Positions 17,699 through 27,529 are shown, counted from the first letter of the stretch. The stretch is DNA of 58,727 nt from Rhizobium sp. Q54 (GCA_945875865.1 CAMCMF010000005.1:1-58727); one strand, 5' to 3'. Notes: generated from the letters alone by a model not told the origin. A program made the numbers and translations.

Positions 17699-19733
17699 TT
17701 TTTTGTTTTAGTAATGGGTTTTTAGGATTTTTTATGTAAATCATCACCGCCATGATGGAAGCTGGTGTGATGCCTTGAATTTTAAAAGCCGCGTTGATCG
17801 TTGGCGGTCTAAACTTCATCAATTTTTCACGCACTTCATTTGACAGACTTTGTATAGAAGCGTAGTCAATATCAAGTGGAATTTTCATCTGTTGATCTTG
17901 ACGAAATATTTCGATATCTCGCTCTTGGCGCCTGATGTATGAAGCATAAATTGCGTTGATTTTTATTTGCTTTTTTATCGCACTTTCAATCACCGAAATT
18001 TCTGGCCAAATTTTTTCAACTATTTCGAAATCAATATCGGGAAAAGTTAAAATCTGAAAAGCATTGCGCACGATTCCATCTTGCTTCACTGCAACTCCAA
18101 ATTCCGCAAGTTTATGCGGAGAAATTTTTAGCGATTCGAGCAATTCCATCGCTGCTGAAATTTTTAATTTTTTTTCGGCAAAATGTTTTTGTCGCTCCTC
18201 GCCAACAATTCCAAATTTAATTCCCATTTCAGTGAGACGAAAATCGGCATTATCTGCCCGAAGATTAAGTCGATATTCAGCGCGTGAAGTTAGCATGCGA
18301 TAAGGCTCAATCGTGCCGAGAGTTGTGAGATCGTCGATCATCACGCCGATATAACTTGAGGCACGATCCAAGACGAATTCATTCACCCCCATCGCGGCGC
18401 TAACGCGTCCGCTCGATCCCCCTAAATAGGGGGAACCTGACTCACCTTCATTAACTTTTTTATTCGCGACTAAAGCTGCATTGACTCCGGCAACAATTCC
18501 CTGCCCTGCAGCTTCTTCGTAACCCGTCGTTCCATTAATTTGTCCGGCGAAAAAAAGTCGGCGGATTTTTTTGGTTTCGAGGGTTGGAAGTAATTCGCGC
18601 GGATCAACAAAATCATATTCGATGGCGTAACCTGGTTGCGTCACCACGCAATTTTCTAAGCCGGGAATTGTTTTTAAAAATTCGATTTGCACTTCCAGCG
18701 GCAATGAAGTTGAAATGCCATTTGGATAAATTAAATCACTGTCTAAGCCTTCAGGCTCTAGGAAAATCTGATGACGCTCTTTATCAAAAAAGCGATGAAT
18801 TTTATCTTCAATCGAAGGGCAATAGCGCGGCCCGGTTCCGGAAATATGTCCGCCATACATTGCTGAACGGTGCAGATTTTTTTTAATAATTTCGTGAGTT
18901 TTAGAATTGGTGTAAGTGATGAAGCAGGTGGTTTGAGGAGTTTTTATTTCATCATTGAGATAAGAAAAAGGTTGCGGCGTAGAATCACTTTCTTGCTTTT
19001 CGAGATTTGAAAAATCGATCGAATCCTTGCGAATTCGTGGCGGCGTTCCGGTTTTAAGGCGAGCTAGAGAAAAATTATGACGCTCTAAAGTTTTTGAAAT
19101 TCCCAAAGATGGTTTTTCGCCAACACGACCGGCAGGAATTTTTTCTTCACCGATATGAATCATGCCGCGGAGGAAAGTTCCTGTTGTTAGGATGGCGGAT
19201 TTAGTTGATATACGCACCTCCAGTTTGTCATCCCCGCGAAGGCGGGGATCCAGCTTTACTTCAAGATCTTCTGGATCCCCGCCTTCGCGGGGATGACAAA
19301 CTGTCGATAGGATTTTGACCGCTACCACTTCGCCATTTTCGATTTCGATGTCTTCGACGGAGCCAAACATGATTTCGAGATTGGGATAATTTTCTAAAAT
19401 TTGATTAATGGCTTTTTTGTAGAGCTTGCGATCGGCTTGCGCGCGCGGCGAATGAACTGCGGCGCCTTTTGAAGCATTTAAAATTCGAAAATGAATACCC
19501 GCCATATCGATGGCTTTTCCCATCACGCCATCAAGAGCATCAACTTCGCGCACGATTGTTCCTTTCGCAATGCCACCAATTGCGGGATTGCAGGACATTT
19601 CACCGAGATTTTCGTGAGATTTTGTAACGAGAAGAGTTTTTTTCCCTAGGCGCGCGGAGGCGCATGCCGCTTCAATTCCGGCATGGCCCGCGCCAATCAC
19701 TATGACATCGAATTTAGTATTTTGGTGTTTCAT
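17688..19733 (-). CDS. mnmG: tRNA uridine-5-carboxymethylaminomethyl modification enzyme MnmG, with two in-frame insertions
   Basis: FAD-dependent enzyme that, with MnmE, modifies U34 of several tRNAs. Seen: FAD motif [10 protein letters not shown] near residue 14, [47 protein letters not shown] and the C-terminal [15 protein letters not shown]. All family blocks are present. At 681 residues it exceeds the usual 620-630. The excess maps to two insertions: residues about 144-173, encoded by a REPIN-like palindrome (19221-19303), and about 427-451, containing a second palindrome (18417-18434). Both keep the frame and sit between conserved blocks, so the enzyme is probably active. It is 21 bp after the 1,513-residue gene. 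Confidence 0.95.
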   Translation of the reverse strand: MKHQNTKFDVIVIGAGHAGIEAACASARLGKKTLLVTKSHENLGEMSCNPAIGGIAKGTIVREVDALDGVMGKAIDMAGIHFRILNASKGAAVHSPRAQADRKLYKKAINQILENYPNLEIMFGSVEDIEIENGEVVAVKILSTVCHPREGGDPEDLEVKLDPRLRGDDKLEVRISTKSAILTTGTFLRGMIHIGEEKIPAGRVGEKPSLGISKTLERHNFSLARLKTGTPPRIRKDSIDFSNLEKQESDSTPQPFSYLNDEIKTPQTTCFITYTNSKTHEIIKKNLHRSAMYGGHISGTGPRYCPSIEDKIHRFFDKERHQIFLEPEGLDSDLIYPNGISTSLPLEVQIEFLKTIPGLENCVVTQPGYAIEYDFVDPRELLPTLETKKIRRLFFAGQINGTTGYEEAAGQGIVAGVNAALVANKKVNEGESGSPYLGGSSGRVSAAMGVNEFVLDRASSYIGVMIDDLTTLGTIEPYRMLTSRAEYRLNLRADNADFRLTEMGIKFGIVGEERQKHFAEKKLKISAAMELLESLKISPHKLAEFGVAVKQDGIVRNAFQILTFPDIDFEIVEKIWPEISVIESAIKKQIKINAIYASYIRRQERDIEIFRQDQQMKIPLDIDYASIQSLSNEVREKLMKFRPPTINAAFKIQGITPASIMAVMIYIKNPKNPLLKQKNAE
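18381..18455. repeat. Second in-frame insertion in mnmG, with palindrome TCCCCCTA/TAGGGGGA
   Basis: The core hairpin 18417-18434 has a perfect 8-bp stem and 2-nt loop. The surrounding 75 bp encode about 25 residues rich in Gly and Ser between NAALVANKK and [12 protein letters not shown], where other MnmG proteins join almost directly. Insert boundaries are estimated from the protein. Confidence 0.6.
19221..19303. repeat. REPIN-like element, family B, inside mnmG
   Basis: Arms 19221-19253 and 19271-19303 are perfect 33-bp inverted copies around a 17-bp spacer. Each arm contains the hairpin CCCCGCGAAGGCGGGG. A sister copy with the same arm length lies at 38416-38499. In mnmG it is read as protein (CHPREGGDP ... 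DPRLRGDD). Confidence 0.9.
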
Positions 19734-19754
19734 TTCATCTGTAAACTTTGGGTC

Positions 19755-22700
19755 CTAAATAGAGCTACTTTTACCTTGATCTTTACCCATAAATATTAAT
19801 CCCATGTTCTGTGCAGAAGTCGCTGGCGCAAGAATACCTGTTGTAGGTTGAGGAAGAGTTACCTCATCTCTAAATCTTGGTCGCTGCACCCCAAATACTC
19901 CTGATGCAACTCCCTCCACTACTGCAGGCAGCACTATAACAACACTAGCTACATCTAATGCGGTATTTACAACTTTTTTAACGACACCATCTGACCTTAC
20001 CTCTTTAACCCTTAATCCATCAGATGAATTATGTTTTTCTCCCCTCGGAATTTCTAATGTTGCTCCCACAACTGCTTCCGCCACTCTACCTATCACTGTC
20101 AGATTAATCGCTGTTCTCAAAACCGCATTTGCAACGGTTCGAATGCCCGCCTTAAACCAGCGATCATCAGTCGACTCCAGGATTGAAGTAGCCTCGTCTC
20201 CTTTAGGACCTTTAACACCAACCACCACGTCTGCTTTTTTCGCCAAAGCTTCCATCTCAGAAATAAAAGCTGTGTGATCAAATCCATCGGTGGTTACTTT
20301 TGCCAATCCCGCCTTATCCAAAGGTTGATATTCAGGATCACCCTTTGCATCAAAGGTTTCGATTACCAACTGCTTAGCAAAACTTTGGTTACCCTTTGCA
20401 TCCTCAAGAACACAAACTCTCAAAGCAATCTTGAAGGGTTTCGTAATGTAAGGTGTGGTATCATTGGATTCCATCTGATGATAAGCATCATCCTTGCCAT
20501 AAAACGTCCTCACCTCAGACATTCCATGAGCGATTACTTTGTGCTTGGGATAATCTTGATGTTTAGTATGTCGACTACCGTCAGAAACATATCTACCCTC
20601 CCCATCAACTTCAAACACTGTTGAGATATTACGATCTGGCGCATCTGGATCTCTATACGGCGAAAGTCTTGCTTTTACCAATTTCCTGCTGTCACAAGTT
20701 TTTCCATTAAAAGAAACCGCTACTGCGCATGCCTCATTTCCAATTACGGAACTTGCTACCACGCTAAAATTTGCAGCAATTTCTCTTATATCAGCACCTT
20801 TGGCTTTGCCGAAATGTTTGGTTAAATCGGACGTAGCAACAGTGGTTGAAGCGGTACTAATTGCATCGTAGCTGCCATCCTTATTTCTATGAAAGACATA
20901 GCCTTCAAAAATTTTTACATCTCCTTTTTTTACATCCGCTTTTTTACCACCCGGAAGATCCATAACCCCATCAATTCTTGCGACTCCAACTTGAATGTAA
21001 ATATTGTTAGTTCCTGGAAGGCAAATAAAGGCTCTGTCATCACCCGTAAAATTACCATCAGCATCAGCAGCGAAGGTAACTTGGGCAAAGTTTGGCCCTC
21101 CATTAGAATTATTTTTAGATGGATCTGCGAACCTGATAAAATCCTTGTCTCCCAATCTCGGCTTAACGATTGAAACTCCGCCTGGAACTGGCGAAACCGG
21201 CAAAGCAGCTCGCAACAATCTTTCAAAATCTTTTTTGTCAGTACCCTTCATCCATAAATGGCCATCGTTAGAGCCATATTGATCCATCATCTTTTCAATC
21301 TGATGAGAATCTAAATGAATTCTGAAATGATTATTTAATAATTGTTTGTTAGCTGACTTAGAAAGATGATCGTTGGTGGCGTGTGAAGCGTAGGCTTGAG
21401 CTTTTGTTCTTGCTTCAATGCTAATTTCATTACCGCTCAGCATTCTGTCTTTAATATCGACAATTCTTTCTCTGCCCGATTTAGCAATTTCTGTGGCCGA
21501 AAAATTGAAAATTGTGCTTTTGTTTTGCTCGAGACTTACCTTAACTATTGCCATCGCGTTATCGATTTGAACGGCAGTTTCTCCACCCTCAAACGTAACA
21601 CCTTCAACCGAATTATAGGCTAACCATCGATTCAATCTGGCAATTTCTTTAGGATCTATAGGTTTGGCAAAAACTTCATTTCGCAGCTTTTCTAATTCCT
21701 TTGTTTGTCGCTCTAATTTAGTTTTCGGGAAGCTGTTGAATCTATCAATTTTTTTTTCTCTTTCTTCAACGGAATCAGTATCTGAAAAACTAATAGCACC
21801 CAAGAATTTTTTCAGCTCATCCGCTTCTTTGGCGAGAGATTTCGCCTCATCAACTTTTTTATCAGCAATAAGATCAGCAAGACTGACATACATTATGTCG
21901 AGTATTTCTTGTAAACCTTTCTCTCTTGTTAAGTGCTTGGCATAACGCTGAAAATCAGCAGCATTTTGCTCAGCAATTTTCGTAAAAGTTGCCTCAGTTA
22001 TAAAAGTTTTCGTAGTGTTCTGTGGCGTTACCGTAACGATACAATAATCATTACGTGTTCCATTGCCATCACCATGATCTCGATCATCAAAACGAGCTAT
22101 CGAGCAAATTGGTCTGCCTGTAAATTTAACATCACTTAAGGCTTCAAATTGTTTTGAATGCCTATCGAAACCTTCATTGCCAGTATATACCTGAACTACC
22201 AAACCACCATCAAGAGAGATGACTTTATCACCTTTCATCTCCTCTATGTACATGGTGCGATTGCCGTCGTGAGAATATAGATTTGCATTTGCAGCAGTTA
22301 GTGGAGTTTGAGCATTCAAATCAGCATCCGTAATTTGTAAGTCCAGAGGTTTGAATTTATATTCTCCAACAACTTTTAGTTTTTCTATTTGCCTGTCATA
22401 TTCACTGATTAGTGCCTCAAGTTGACCTTCCGCATCTATATCTGAAGCTGCCAAATCAAGCTTAAATTCTTTGCTTTGCTCCTCTGACTTTAGATCAATA
22501 TAGGCCTGCAATAAAGTTCTTTTTTTTACAACGTCGGATCCTTCAAGGATGACTTTGTTGGTTCGGAATAATTTTATCTTTTCATGAGTCCACCATTCTG
22601 GCTCTTCTTGAGGATCCAAAGAATTTACTAATCTTTTTCTAGCAGCAAAGATTTCTTCAAGAGGAACTAAAATTCTACCTTGACGCCCTTTTTCAGCAGC

Positions 22701-24296
22701 TTCGATCACTACAGCAGATCGATTTTCTACGGCATCAACCAAGCAGGCGAATTCTTTCTCAGTAAGATCAAAAATAAGATTTCTATCCTCCTTTAAATTC
22801 TCAGCAAAATTAGACTCTCTCGAAAGACGAACTCTAAAGGCACCATTCTTATGTACCTCAATAGCAGCAGCAAGTAGATCGCCGTTATCTTCCATCATTC
22901 TTAAAAAAAGGAGAGAATATCTTCCCATTCCATCAAGACCGCGATCAAGGTTTCCTTCAAACTTTCCCGCAGAACCAACCAAAGCGGATAATTCCATATC
23001 TGATTTTCTTGTCAGATCGGCGAATTTATCTCCGTCCATTTCCGCGCGCTGTTTTTTTACCAGCAACCCTTCATATCTTTTTTGCAAAGAAATCTTGCCA
23101 TCCTTAATCCCAGATAAATACTGCTGAACAGTTGCATCATTAGCCTCAAATTTTCCGTCCGCGATTCCTGCGTCAATTTCTCGCTTTTTTAGCAATGCTT
23201 GCTGCCACAACCTCTCTACTTCTTTAATATCCTCCTCTACTTCTTTAATATCCTCTTTAATGCGACCAAGCAATGCCGCATCATGTTCTATAGCCTTTCT
23301 TATGAAGGCGCCAAATTGATTATAGCTTAAATTTTCCAAAGCTTCTTGTAAATGTTCCAAAGCTTCTTGTGGATCTGTAGTGTCGCTACGGCGAGGTTTG
23401 GCGGCAAGTTCTTGGTATCTTCTATGAATCCCCTCTTCAAATCTTGCATCCAATCCAAGACCAAGCCAAGTTGGATTTGAATAATCGGAATTGGTATCAT
23501 CATAGGCTTTTTGTAGACCAAATGTTTCACCGTTCCCGAGCTGTCTAAGTTGTGCTTTTACTTTTGAGATTCCATTAGAATCTTTTGCTTTAACTTGATC
23601 TGAAGTGCTAGCCAAAAGAAGTCTTTGATGAAGAAATTTTAGCGGATCATCACTTGGATTAGGAACCCATTCTATGTGATTTTGTTCTCCCCTCGCACCT
23701 TTTATAAAACCAACCGCGGCGGCATGATCGTTAGAAACTAATCCTTCTCCATTTTTCGCAGCAGAAACAAATACTACAAGCTTGGCTGTATCATTAAGCT
23801 TCAAATTAGGCTTCAAACTCGCCAATTCCTCTGCAGAAAATGCTGATTTAACCAACCCATCAATATCGGCGGCAGTAATATTGCCCTTAATATCCATAAT
23901 TGCACGAGCAAGATCGTTCAATTTTTTGCGCAATCCTGCATCTGCAACTCTCGCTGGAGAAAGTTCTCTTGGAGCTGCTAGAGGTTGGGCATCAATTGGA
24001 GAAGCCACTTCTTCGTCCACTACAACGTCATCATCTACTGCACTGTTAACGGATCTGACTCTATCTCGTCTAACGGGAGGATTAGCGCCGTAAGTATCTT
24101 CTTCCCCTATGTAATAATACATTGGATTCGAATGTTCTTCTTCTGGCATCCCATCTTCTTGGATCCCAGCAACATCAAAGTTGTCATAGTAGATATTAGC
24201 AGTAGCGGTAGCATACTCAGGACTAATCTCAGCTCTTTCCTCAATCAATCCCTCTTCATCATTACTTGCGTCTATTCTTCTACGTCTTTTAGGCAT
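19755..24296 (-). CDS. Giant hypothetical protein (1,513 aa), possible effector
   Basis: No family recognised. Seen: a basic start (MPKRRRRID) without a Sec signal and an acidic, Pro-containing disordered region to about residue 115. A coiled-coil-prone zone (about 305-400) contains two direct peptide duplications. Long mixed alpha/beta regions fill the middle, and two hydrophobic or small-residue stretches lie near the C-terminus (about 1390-1415 and 1440-1465). The residue 150-200 segment (KLVVFVSAAKN, then DHAAAVGFIKG) faintly resembles the 844-residue protein (TLVIFTNGSFYK, then DAVAAACILYLK). It lies between zapE and mnmG with gaps of 9 and 21 bp, as if inserted in a housekeeping operon. 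Effector or toxin status is inference. Confidence 0.6.
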   Translation of the reverse strand: MPKRRRRIDASNDEEGLIEERAEISPEYATATANIYYDNFDVAGIQEDGMPEEEHSNPMYYYIGEEDTYGANPPVRRDRVRSVNSAVDDDVVVDEEVASPIDAQPLAAPRELSPARVADAGLRKKLNDLARAIMDIKGNITAADIDGLVKSAFSAEELASLKPNLKLNDTAKLVVFVSAAKNGEGLVSNDHAAAVGFIKGARGEQNHIEWVPNPSDDPLKFLHQRLLLASTSDQVKAKDSNGISKVKAQLRQLGNGETFGLQKAYDDTNSDYSNPTWLGLGLDARFEEGIHRRYQELAAKPRRSDTTDPQEALEHLQEALENLSYNQFGAFIRKAIEHDAALLGRIKEDIKEVEEDIKEVERLWQQALLKKREIDAGIADGKFEANDATVQQYLSGIKDGKISLQKRYEGLLVKKQRAEMDGDKFADLTRKSDMELSALVGSAGKFEGNLDRGLDGMGRYSLLFLRMMEDNGDLLAAAIEVHKNGAFRVRLSRESNFAENLKEDRNLIFDLTEKEFACLVDAVENRSAVVIEAAEKGRQGRILVPLEEIFAARKRLVNSLDPQEEPEWWTHEKIKLFRTNKVILEGSDVVKKRTLLQAYIDLKSEEQSKEFKLDLAASDIDAEGQLEALISEYDRQIEKLKVVGEYKFKPLDLQITDADLNAQTPLTAANANLYSHDGNRTMYIEEMKGDKVISLDGGLVVQVYTGNEGFDRHSKQFEALSDVKFTGRPICSIARFDDRDHGDGNGTRNDYCIVTVTPQNTTKTFITEATFTKIAEQNAADFQRYAKHLTREKGLQEILDIMYVSLADLIADKKVDEAKSLAKEADELKKFLGAISFSDTDSVEEREKKIDRFNSFPKTKLERQTKELEKLRNEVFAKPIDPKEIARLNRWLAYNSVEGVTFEGGETAVQIDNAMAIVKVSLEQNKSTIFNFSATEIAKSGRERIVDIKDRMLSGNEISIEARTKAQAYASHATNDHLSKSANKQLLNNHFRIHLDSHQIEKMMDQYGSNDGHLWMKGTDKKDFERLLRAALPVSPVPGGVSIVKPRLGDKDFIRFADPSKNNSNGGPNFAQVTFAADADGNFTGDDRAFICLPGTNNIYIQVGVARIDGVMDLPGGKKADVKKGDVKIFEGYVFHRNKDGSYDAISTASTTVATSDLTKHFGKAKGADIREIAANFSVVASSVIGNEACAVAVSFNGKTCDSRKLVKARLSPYRDPDAPDRNISTVFEVDGEGRYVSDGSRHTKHQDYPKHKVIAHGMSEVRTFYGKDDAYHQMESNDTTPYITKPFKIALRVCVLEDAKGNQSFAKQLVIETFDAKGDPEYQPLDKAGLAKVTTDGFDHTAFISEMEALAKKADVVVGVKGPKGDEATSILESTDDRWFKAGIRTVANAVLRTAINLTVIGRVAEAVVGATLEIPRGEKHNSSDGLRVKEVRSDGVVKKVVNTALDVASVVIVLPAVVEGVASGVFGVQRPRFRDEVTLPQPTTGILAPATSAQNMGLIFMGKDQGKSSSI
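23215..23375. repeat. Short tandem duplications inside the 1,513-residue gene
   Basis: Two adjacent in-frame direct repeats: a 24-nt unit read as EDIKEVE/EDIKEVE (about 23216-23262) and a unit read as EALEHLQ/EALENLS (about 23334-23372). Both lengthen predicted helices, suggesting recent expansion of a coiled coil. Confidence 0.6.
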
Positions 24297-24305
24297 AAAT
24301 TTTCC

Positions 24306-25376
24306 CTAATTTTTAATACTAATTTTGCTATTTTGCCAATAACTATCGGACTTAATTTCGTTTAAACGTGAGGTGGTGCGCTTAGAACCTTCGGCACCGA
24401 TCACATCTAAGAAAATTTTTTCCGCCTTAGTTTTGGCGAGAATAATAAGAGCAGTTTTATTTTCATAAATTTCGTCAATAAAAAGCGTCAAGCGACGCGC
24501 CTCATTAACTTCTTCTTTTGTCAGACAAGGTAGTTTCAATAAAAAAATCAAATCAAAATTTTGACATATCGCAGAATAGTCGGAAGCAGAAAGTGGATTT
24601 CGACATAAATCATCGAAGTCAAAAACCGCAATTTTGTCATAGGTTTTTTTGATTTTAAGCTCACGTCCCCAAACCTTTAATTTAGAGACTTTAGCACGCT
24701 TTCCTTCAGCAAAAATTTCGATGATTTTTTTAACCTCTTGGCGGTTGTTTTTATTGGAGATAAAATAACGTTTAACCAAACTATCCCGATATTGTTTTCG
24801 GTAATCAATTTCGGAATTAAGGTGCAAAACTTGGCAATTTTTTAATAAAACCTGGTCAATAAATTCTAAAAAAACTTCACGCTGTAAGCCATTTTTATAA
24901 AGATCTTGTGGAGAAGAATTTGAGGTAAAAATTACCAGAATTCCTTGTGCAAAAAGATGAGAGAAAATTCGCGAAAGCAACATTGCATCGGCAATATCGA
25001 CAACTTGAAATTCATCAAAACAAATTAACTTTTTTTCACCAATCACGGAAGAAACCGCCAGAAGCAATTCATCTTTTACAGCTTTTTTTTCACCGACTTT
25101 TTTCTCACTGCGAATATCACGCAAAGCTTCGTGAATTTTTTGCATGAAAGCGTTGAAGTGAAAATAAATTTTCGGAGTTTTTTTTATCGAATCAAAAAAA
25201 CTTTTCATCAACATCGTTTTGCCGCGACCAACATCGCCGTAAATATAGCAGCCTTTAATTTGCTCTTTTTCGGAAATAATTTTCTGCCAAAAATTTTGTG
25301 AAGAATTTTCTTCGAGCACTTTGGACAAGGCTTCTAGCTTATTTTTAATTGCAATTTGCCGCGAATCTAAATTCAT
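24306..25376 (-). CDS. zapE: Cell division ATPase ZapE (AFG1-like)
   Basis: AAA+ ATPase of the ZapE/AFG1 family; in E. coli it associates with the division ring, while mitochondrial AFG1 acts in protein quality control. Seen: Walker A GDVGRGKTMLM near residue 50, FHAFM-type FHFNAFMQKIHE, Walker B LICFDEFQVVDIADAMLL, the sensor IFTSNSSPQDLYKNGLQR, and a C-terminal FDDLCRNPLSASDYSAICQ block. The start is set at the ATG 25376 (356 residues); an in-frame GTG at 25424 lies inside the REP repeat and would add 16 residues without support. It is the first gene of the long minus-strand cluster. Confidence 0.92.
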   Translation of the reverse strand: MNLDSRQIAIKNKLEALSKVLEENSSQNFWQKIISEKEQIKGCYIYGDVGRGKTMLMKSFFDSIKKTPKIYFHFNAFMQKIHEALRDIRSEKKVGEKKAVKDELLLAVSSVIGEKKLICFDEFQVVDIADAMLLSRIFSHLFAQGILVIFTSNSSPQDLYKNGLQREVFLEFIDQVLLKNCQVLHLNSEIDYRKQYRDSLVKRYFISNKNNRQEVKKIIEIFAEGKRAKVSKLKVWGRELKIKKTYDKIAVFDFDDLCRNPLSASDYSAICQNFDLIFLLKLPCLTKEEVNEARRLTLFIDEIYENKTALIILAKTKAEKIFLDVIGAEGSKRTTSRLNEIKSDSYWQNSKISIKN

Positions 25377-25419
25377 TTTAAAATATTGAGTAAGTAAGTA
25401 GCCAATCTCCACCCTCGGT

Positions 25420-25564
25420 GTCACCCCGCACTTGTTGCGGGGTCCATCTCGTCACAAGTACAAAACCGCATTTGTAGCACGATGGACCCCGTCATGCGAC
25501 GGGGTGACAAATTTGAGTGTGTAATTTACTAAGATTGTCACCCCGTCGCATGACGGGGTCCATC
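25420..25564. repeat. Three REP hairpins of family A in the zapE/NDUFA12 divergent region
   Basis: Hairpin units at 25420-25448 (variant loop), 25481-25508 (inverted) and 25537-25564 follow the GTCACCCC...GGGGTCCATC pattern. The second and third form an inverted pair identical in arm sequence to 147-236. They fill most of the 283-bp gap between the divergent genes. Confidence 0.85.
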
Positions 25565-25583
25565 TATTTTAATATCGAGTTTT

Positions 25584-25613
25584 TTGCACATTGCTTTTTG
25601 CAAAGTCTATTCC
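25584..25613 (+). promoter_or_regulatory. Candidate promoter for the NDUFA12-mlaD cluster
   Basis: TTGCAC (25584-25589) and TATTCC (25608-25613) are separated by 18 bp, about 46 bp before the NDUFA12 start and just outside the REP hairpins. The match to sigma-70 consensus is only moderate. Confidence 0.35.
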
Positions 25614-25659
25614 TAAACAGCGCCCCTTCATTTTTCTTCCACAGAATTTCTAATTGATC

Positions 25660-25989
25660 ATGGATCTAATCAACAAGATTTGCATTAAACTTTCCTGCAA
25701 AAAAATTGGTGCCGATGAATTTGGTAATCAATATTTTCAAAATAAAATCGGCAAAAGATTTGTCTCTTATAACGGCATGCCAGAGCCTTCGAAAGTGCCC
25801 GCGGAATGGCATGGCTGGCTTCACTATTCAACAAATATTGTGCCACTAAATATTAATACTCATAAATTTTCTTGGCAAAAAATTCATTTGCCTAACCTTA
25901 CTGGCACAAAAAATTCTTACTCGCCGGCAAAATCTTTGGAACAAAAAACTTCCTCCCAATATAAATCTTGGAATCCAAATCATGAATAA
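25660..25989 (+). CDS. NDUFA12-type NADH:ubiquinone oxidoreductase accessory subunit
   Basis: A 109-residue homologue of the 17.2-kDa accessory subunit of complex I (NDUFA12/B17.2), found in mitochondria and alphaproteobacteria. Seen: GADEFGNQYFQNK, GKRFVSYNG, EPSKVPAEWHGWLHY and a C-terminal YKSWNP, all family hallmarks. The ATG at 25660 is chosen; a TTG two codons upstream is possible. The gene overlaps mlaD by 8 nt. The order NDUFA12, mlaD, DUF2155 is a common alphaproteobacterial arrangement and supports the taxonomic reading. Confidence 0.93.
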   Translation: MDLINKICIKLSCKKIGADEFGNQYFQNKIGKRFVSYNGMPEPSKVPAEWHGWLHYSTNIVPLNINTHKFSWQKIHLPNLTGTKNSYSPAKSLEQKTSSQYKSWNPNHE

Positions 25990-26461
25990 AAATAATAATT
26001 ATTTCGAAATTATCGTCGGAACTTTCGTTTTATTCTGCGCGATATTTTTCTTCTTCACTTCTTTCAAAAGCGCCAAAGTCGGCACTACAAGCGGCTATCA
26101 TGTCATTGCAAAATTTGATAATGTTGACGGAATTTCTGGCGGCAGCGATGTCAAAATTGCCGGCGTAAAAGTTGGTACAGTTGTTGATCAATCCTTGGAT
26201 GAAAAAGATTTTCGCGCCACCTTGAAACTGAACATCGAAAATAAAGTTAAATTATCCACCGACTCTTCAGCAAAAATTTCCTCAGAAGGACTTCTCGGTT
26301 CAAAATATTTATCACTCACTCCCGGTGGCGATGAGGAAAATCTTAAGGAAGGTGACGAGATTCAATATACTCAATCATCAGTAAGCTTCGAAGATCTTTT
26401 AGGAAAATTTATTTTCGGCAATAATGATAAAGGTGACAAGGATAAGAATGAAAAAAAATAA
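25982..26461 (+). CDS. mlaD: MlaD-family lipid transport protein
   Basis: Substrate-binding component of the Mla phospholipid transport system that maintains outer-membrane lipid asymmetry. Seen: one N-terminal membrane helix (residues 8-27), then a single MCE/MlaD domain with VIAKFDNVDGISGGSDVKIAGVKVG and SSEGLLGSKYLSLTPGG, and a charged Lys/Asp tail. Length 159 is usual. It overlaps both neighbours (8 nt with NDUFA12, 14 nt with DUF2155), so the three are coupled. The ABC partners MlaE and MlaF are not in the window. Confidence 0.93.
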   Translation: MNKNNNYFEIIVGTFVLFCAIFFFFTSFKSAKVGTTSGYHVIAKFDNVDGISGGSDVKIAGVKVGTVVDQSLDEKDFRATLKLNIENKVKLSTDSSAKISSEGLLGSKYLSLTPGGDEENLKEGDEIQYTQSSVSFEDLLGKFIFGNNDKGDKDKNEKK

Positions 26462-26876
26462 TCTAAAATTCAGCGCCAAAATATTTTTTTTTGTCACTCT
26501 TTTTGCCTCACTTTCTTTTGCCCAAGATGCTGAAAAATTATCCAGCGACAATATTGATCCTTCGCGTTTTTCTGCGATTGCTGTGATTCAAGGTTTAAAT
26601 AAAACTACTGCAAAAACTTCAGTCTTAGAAATAAAAATCGGCGAAAAAATTAGTTTTGGAACTCTAAAAATAATCGTCCGTAAATGTTGGCAAACCCCTT
26701 TAGATCAAAAGCCAGACAGCAAAATGCTGCTCGAAGTTTTTGAGACTAAAAATGAAGATAGTAAGGTAAAAGAAGTGAGAATTTTTTATGGCTGGATGTT
26801 TGCCTCAAGCCCCTCAATTTCCGGTTTAGAAAATCCAATTTACGACCTAACCGCCATCTCCTGTAAAAATAAATAA
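26448..26876 (+). CDS. DUF2155 exported protein
   Basis: Exported alphaproteobacterial protein of unknown function. Seen: a signal peptide ([16 protein letters not shown]), then the family core [57 protein letters not shown] and a final Cys (AISCK), which could pair with the Cys of RKCW. The start is set at 26448 (142 residues) because the signal peptide begins there, although the frame opens 24 nt earlier. It follows mlaD in the same overlapping cluster and precedes rpe by 8 bp. Confidence 0.9.
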   Translation: MKKNNLKFSAKIFFFVTLFASLSFAQDAEKLSSDNIDPSRFSAIAVIQGLNKTTAKTSVLEIKIGEKISFGTLKIIVRKCWQTPLDQKPDSKMLLEVFETKNEDSKVKEVRIFYGWMFASSPSISGLENPIYDLTAISCKNK

Positions 26877-26884
26877 CTAGCAGC

Positions 26885-27529
26885 ATGATAAAAATTTCTC
26901 CCTCGATTCTTTCGGCAAATTTCGCCAAGCTTGGTGAAGAAATTTCTGCCGTAGAAAAAGCTGGCGCCGATTACATTCACATCGATGTTATGGATGGAAG
27001 TTTTGTGCCAAATATCACGATTGGAAATGAAGTTGTCAGATCTCTGCGAAAAGTATCTGCGCTACCATTCGATGTTCATTTGATGATAAATAATCCCGAC
27101 AATCACATCAAAGCCTTTGCTGAAGCGGGATCAGACATCATCACCATTCACGCCGAAGCAGTTACACATCTCGATCGCTCAATTGATTTAATAAAATCTT
27201 TTGGAAAAAAAGCTGGAGTTTCCCTTGTTCCATCAACTCACGAAGATGTTCTTGATTATGTTTTAGAGAAGATCGATTTGATTTTAATAATGACGGTAAA
27301 TCCTGGATTCGGCGGACAAAAATTTCTTTCATCGCAATTGAAAAAAATTGAAAATCTACGCAATAAAATAGAAAAAATCGGCAGAAAAATTGAGTTGGAA
27401 GTTGATGGTGGAGTTAATGAAGAAACTGCAAAAATGGTAATCGCAGCCGGCGCCGATGTTTTGGTTTCCGGTTCTTATATTTTTGGATCAGAAAGTTATG
27501 CCGACGCAATCGCAAAACTTCGCGGCTAA
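26885..27529 (+). CDS. rpe: Ribulose-phosphate 3-epimerase
   Basis: Interconverts D-ribulose 5-phosphate and D-xylulose 5-phosphate in the pentose phosphate pathway. Seen: 214 residues, the start [17 protein letters not shown], metal and substrate motifs [16 protein letters not shown] and [22 protein letters not shown], and [11 protein letters not shown] followed by the phosphate-binding [13 protein letters not shown]. All catalytic motifs are intact. The stop overlaps the murD start by one base (TAATG), so the two are translated in sequence. Confidence 0.97.
   Translation: MIKISPSILSANFAKLGEEISAVEKAGADYIHIDVMDGSFVPNITIGNEVVRSLRKVSALPFDVHLMINNPDNHIKAFAEAGSDIITIHAEAVTHLDRSIDLIKSFGKKAGVSLVPSTHEDVLDYVLEKIDLILIMTVNPGFGGQKFLSSQLKKIENLRNKIEKIGRKIELEVDGGVNEETAKMVIAAGADVLVSGSYIFGSESYADAIAKLRG

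Noticed and set aside
25377-25424. GTG start for zapE at 25424
   Set aside because: The extra codons begin in the REP hairpin and have no family support; ATG 25376 fits better.
25420-25564. Possible CRISPR or riboswitch upstream of the complex I/Mla cluster
   Set aside because: The units are alternating inverted REP hairpins identical to repeats elsewhere, so a repeat explanation is sufficient.
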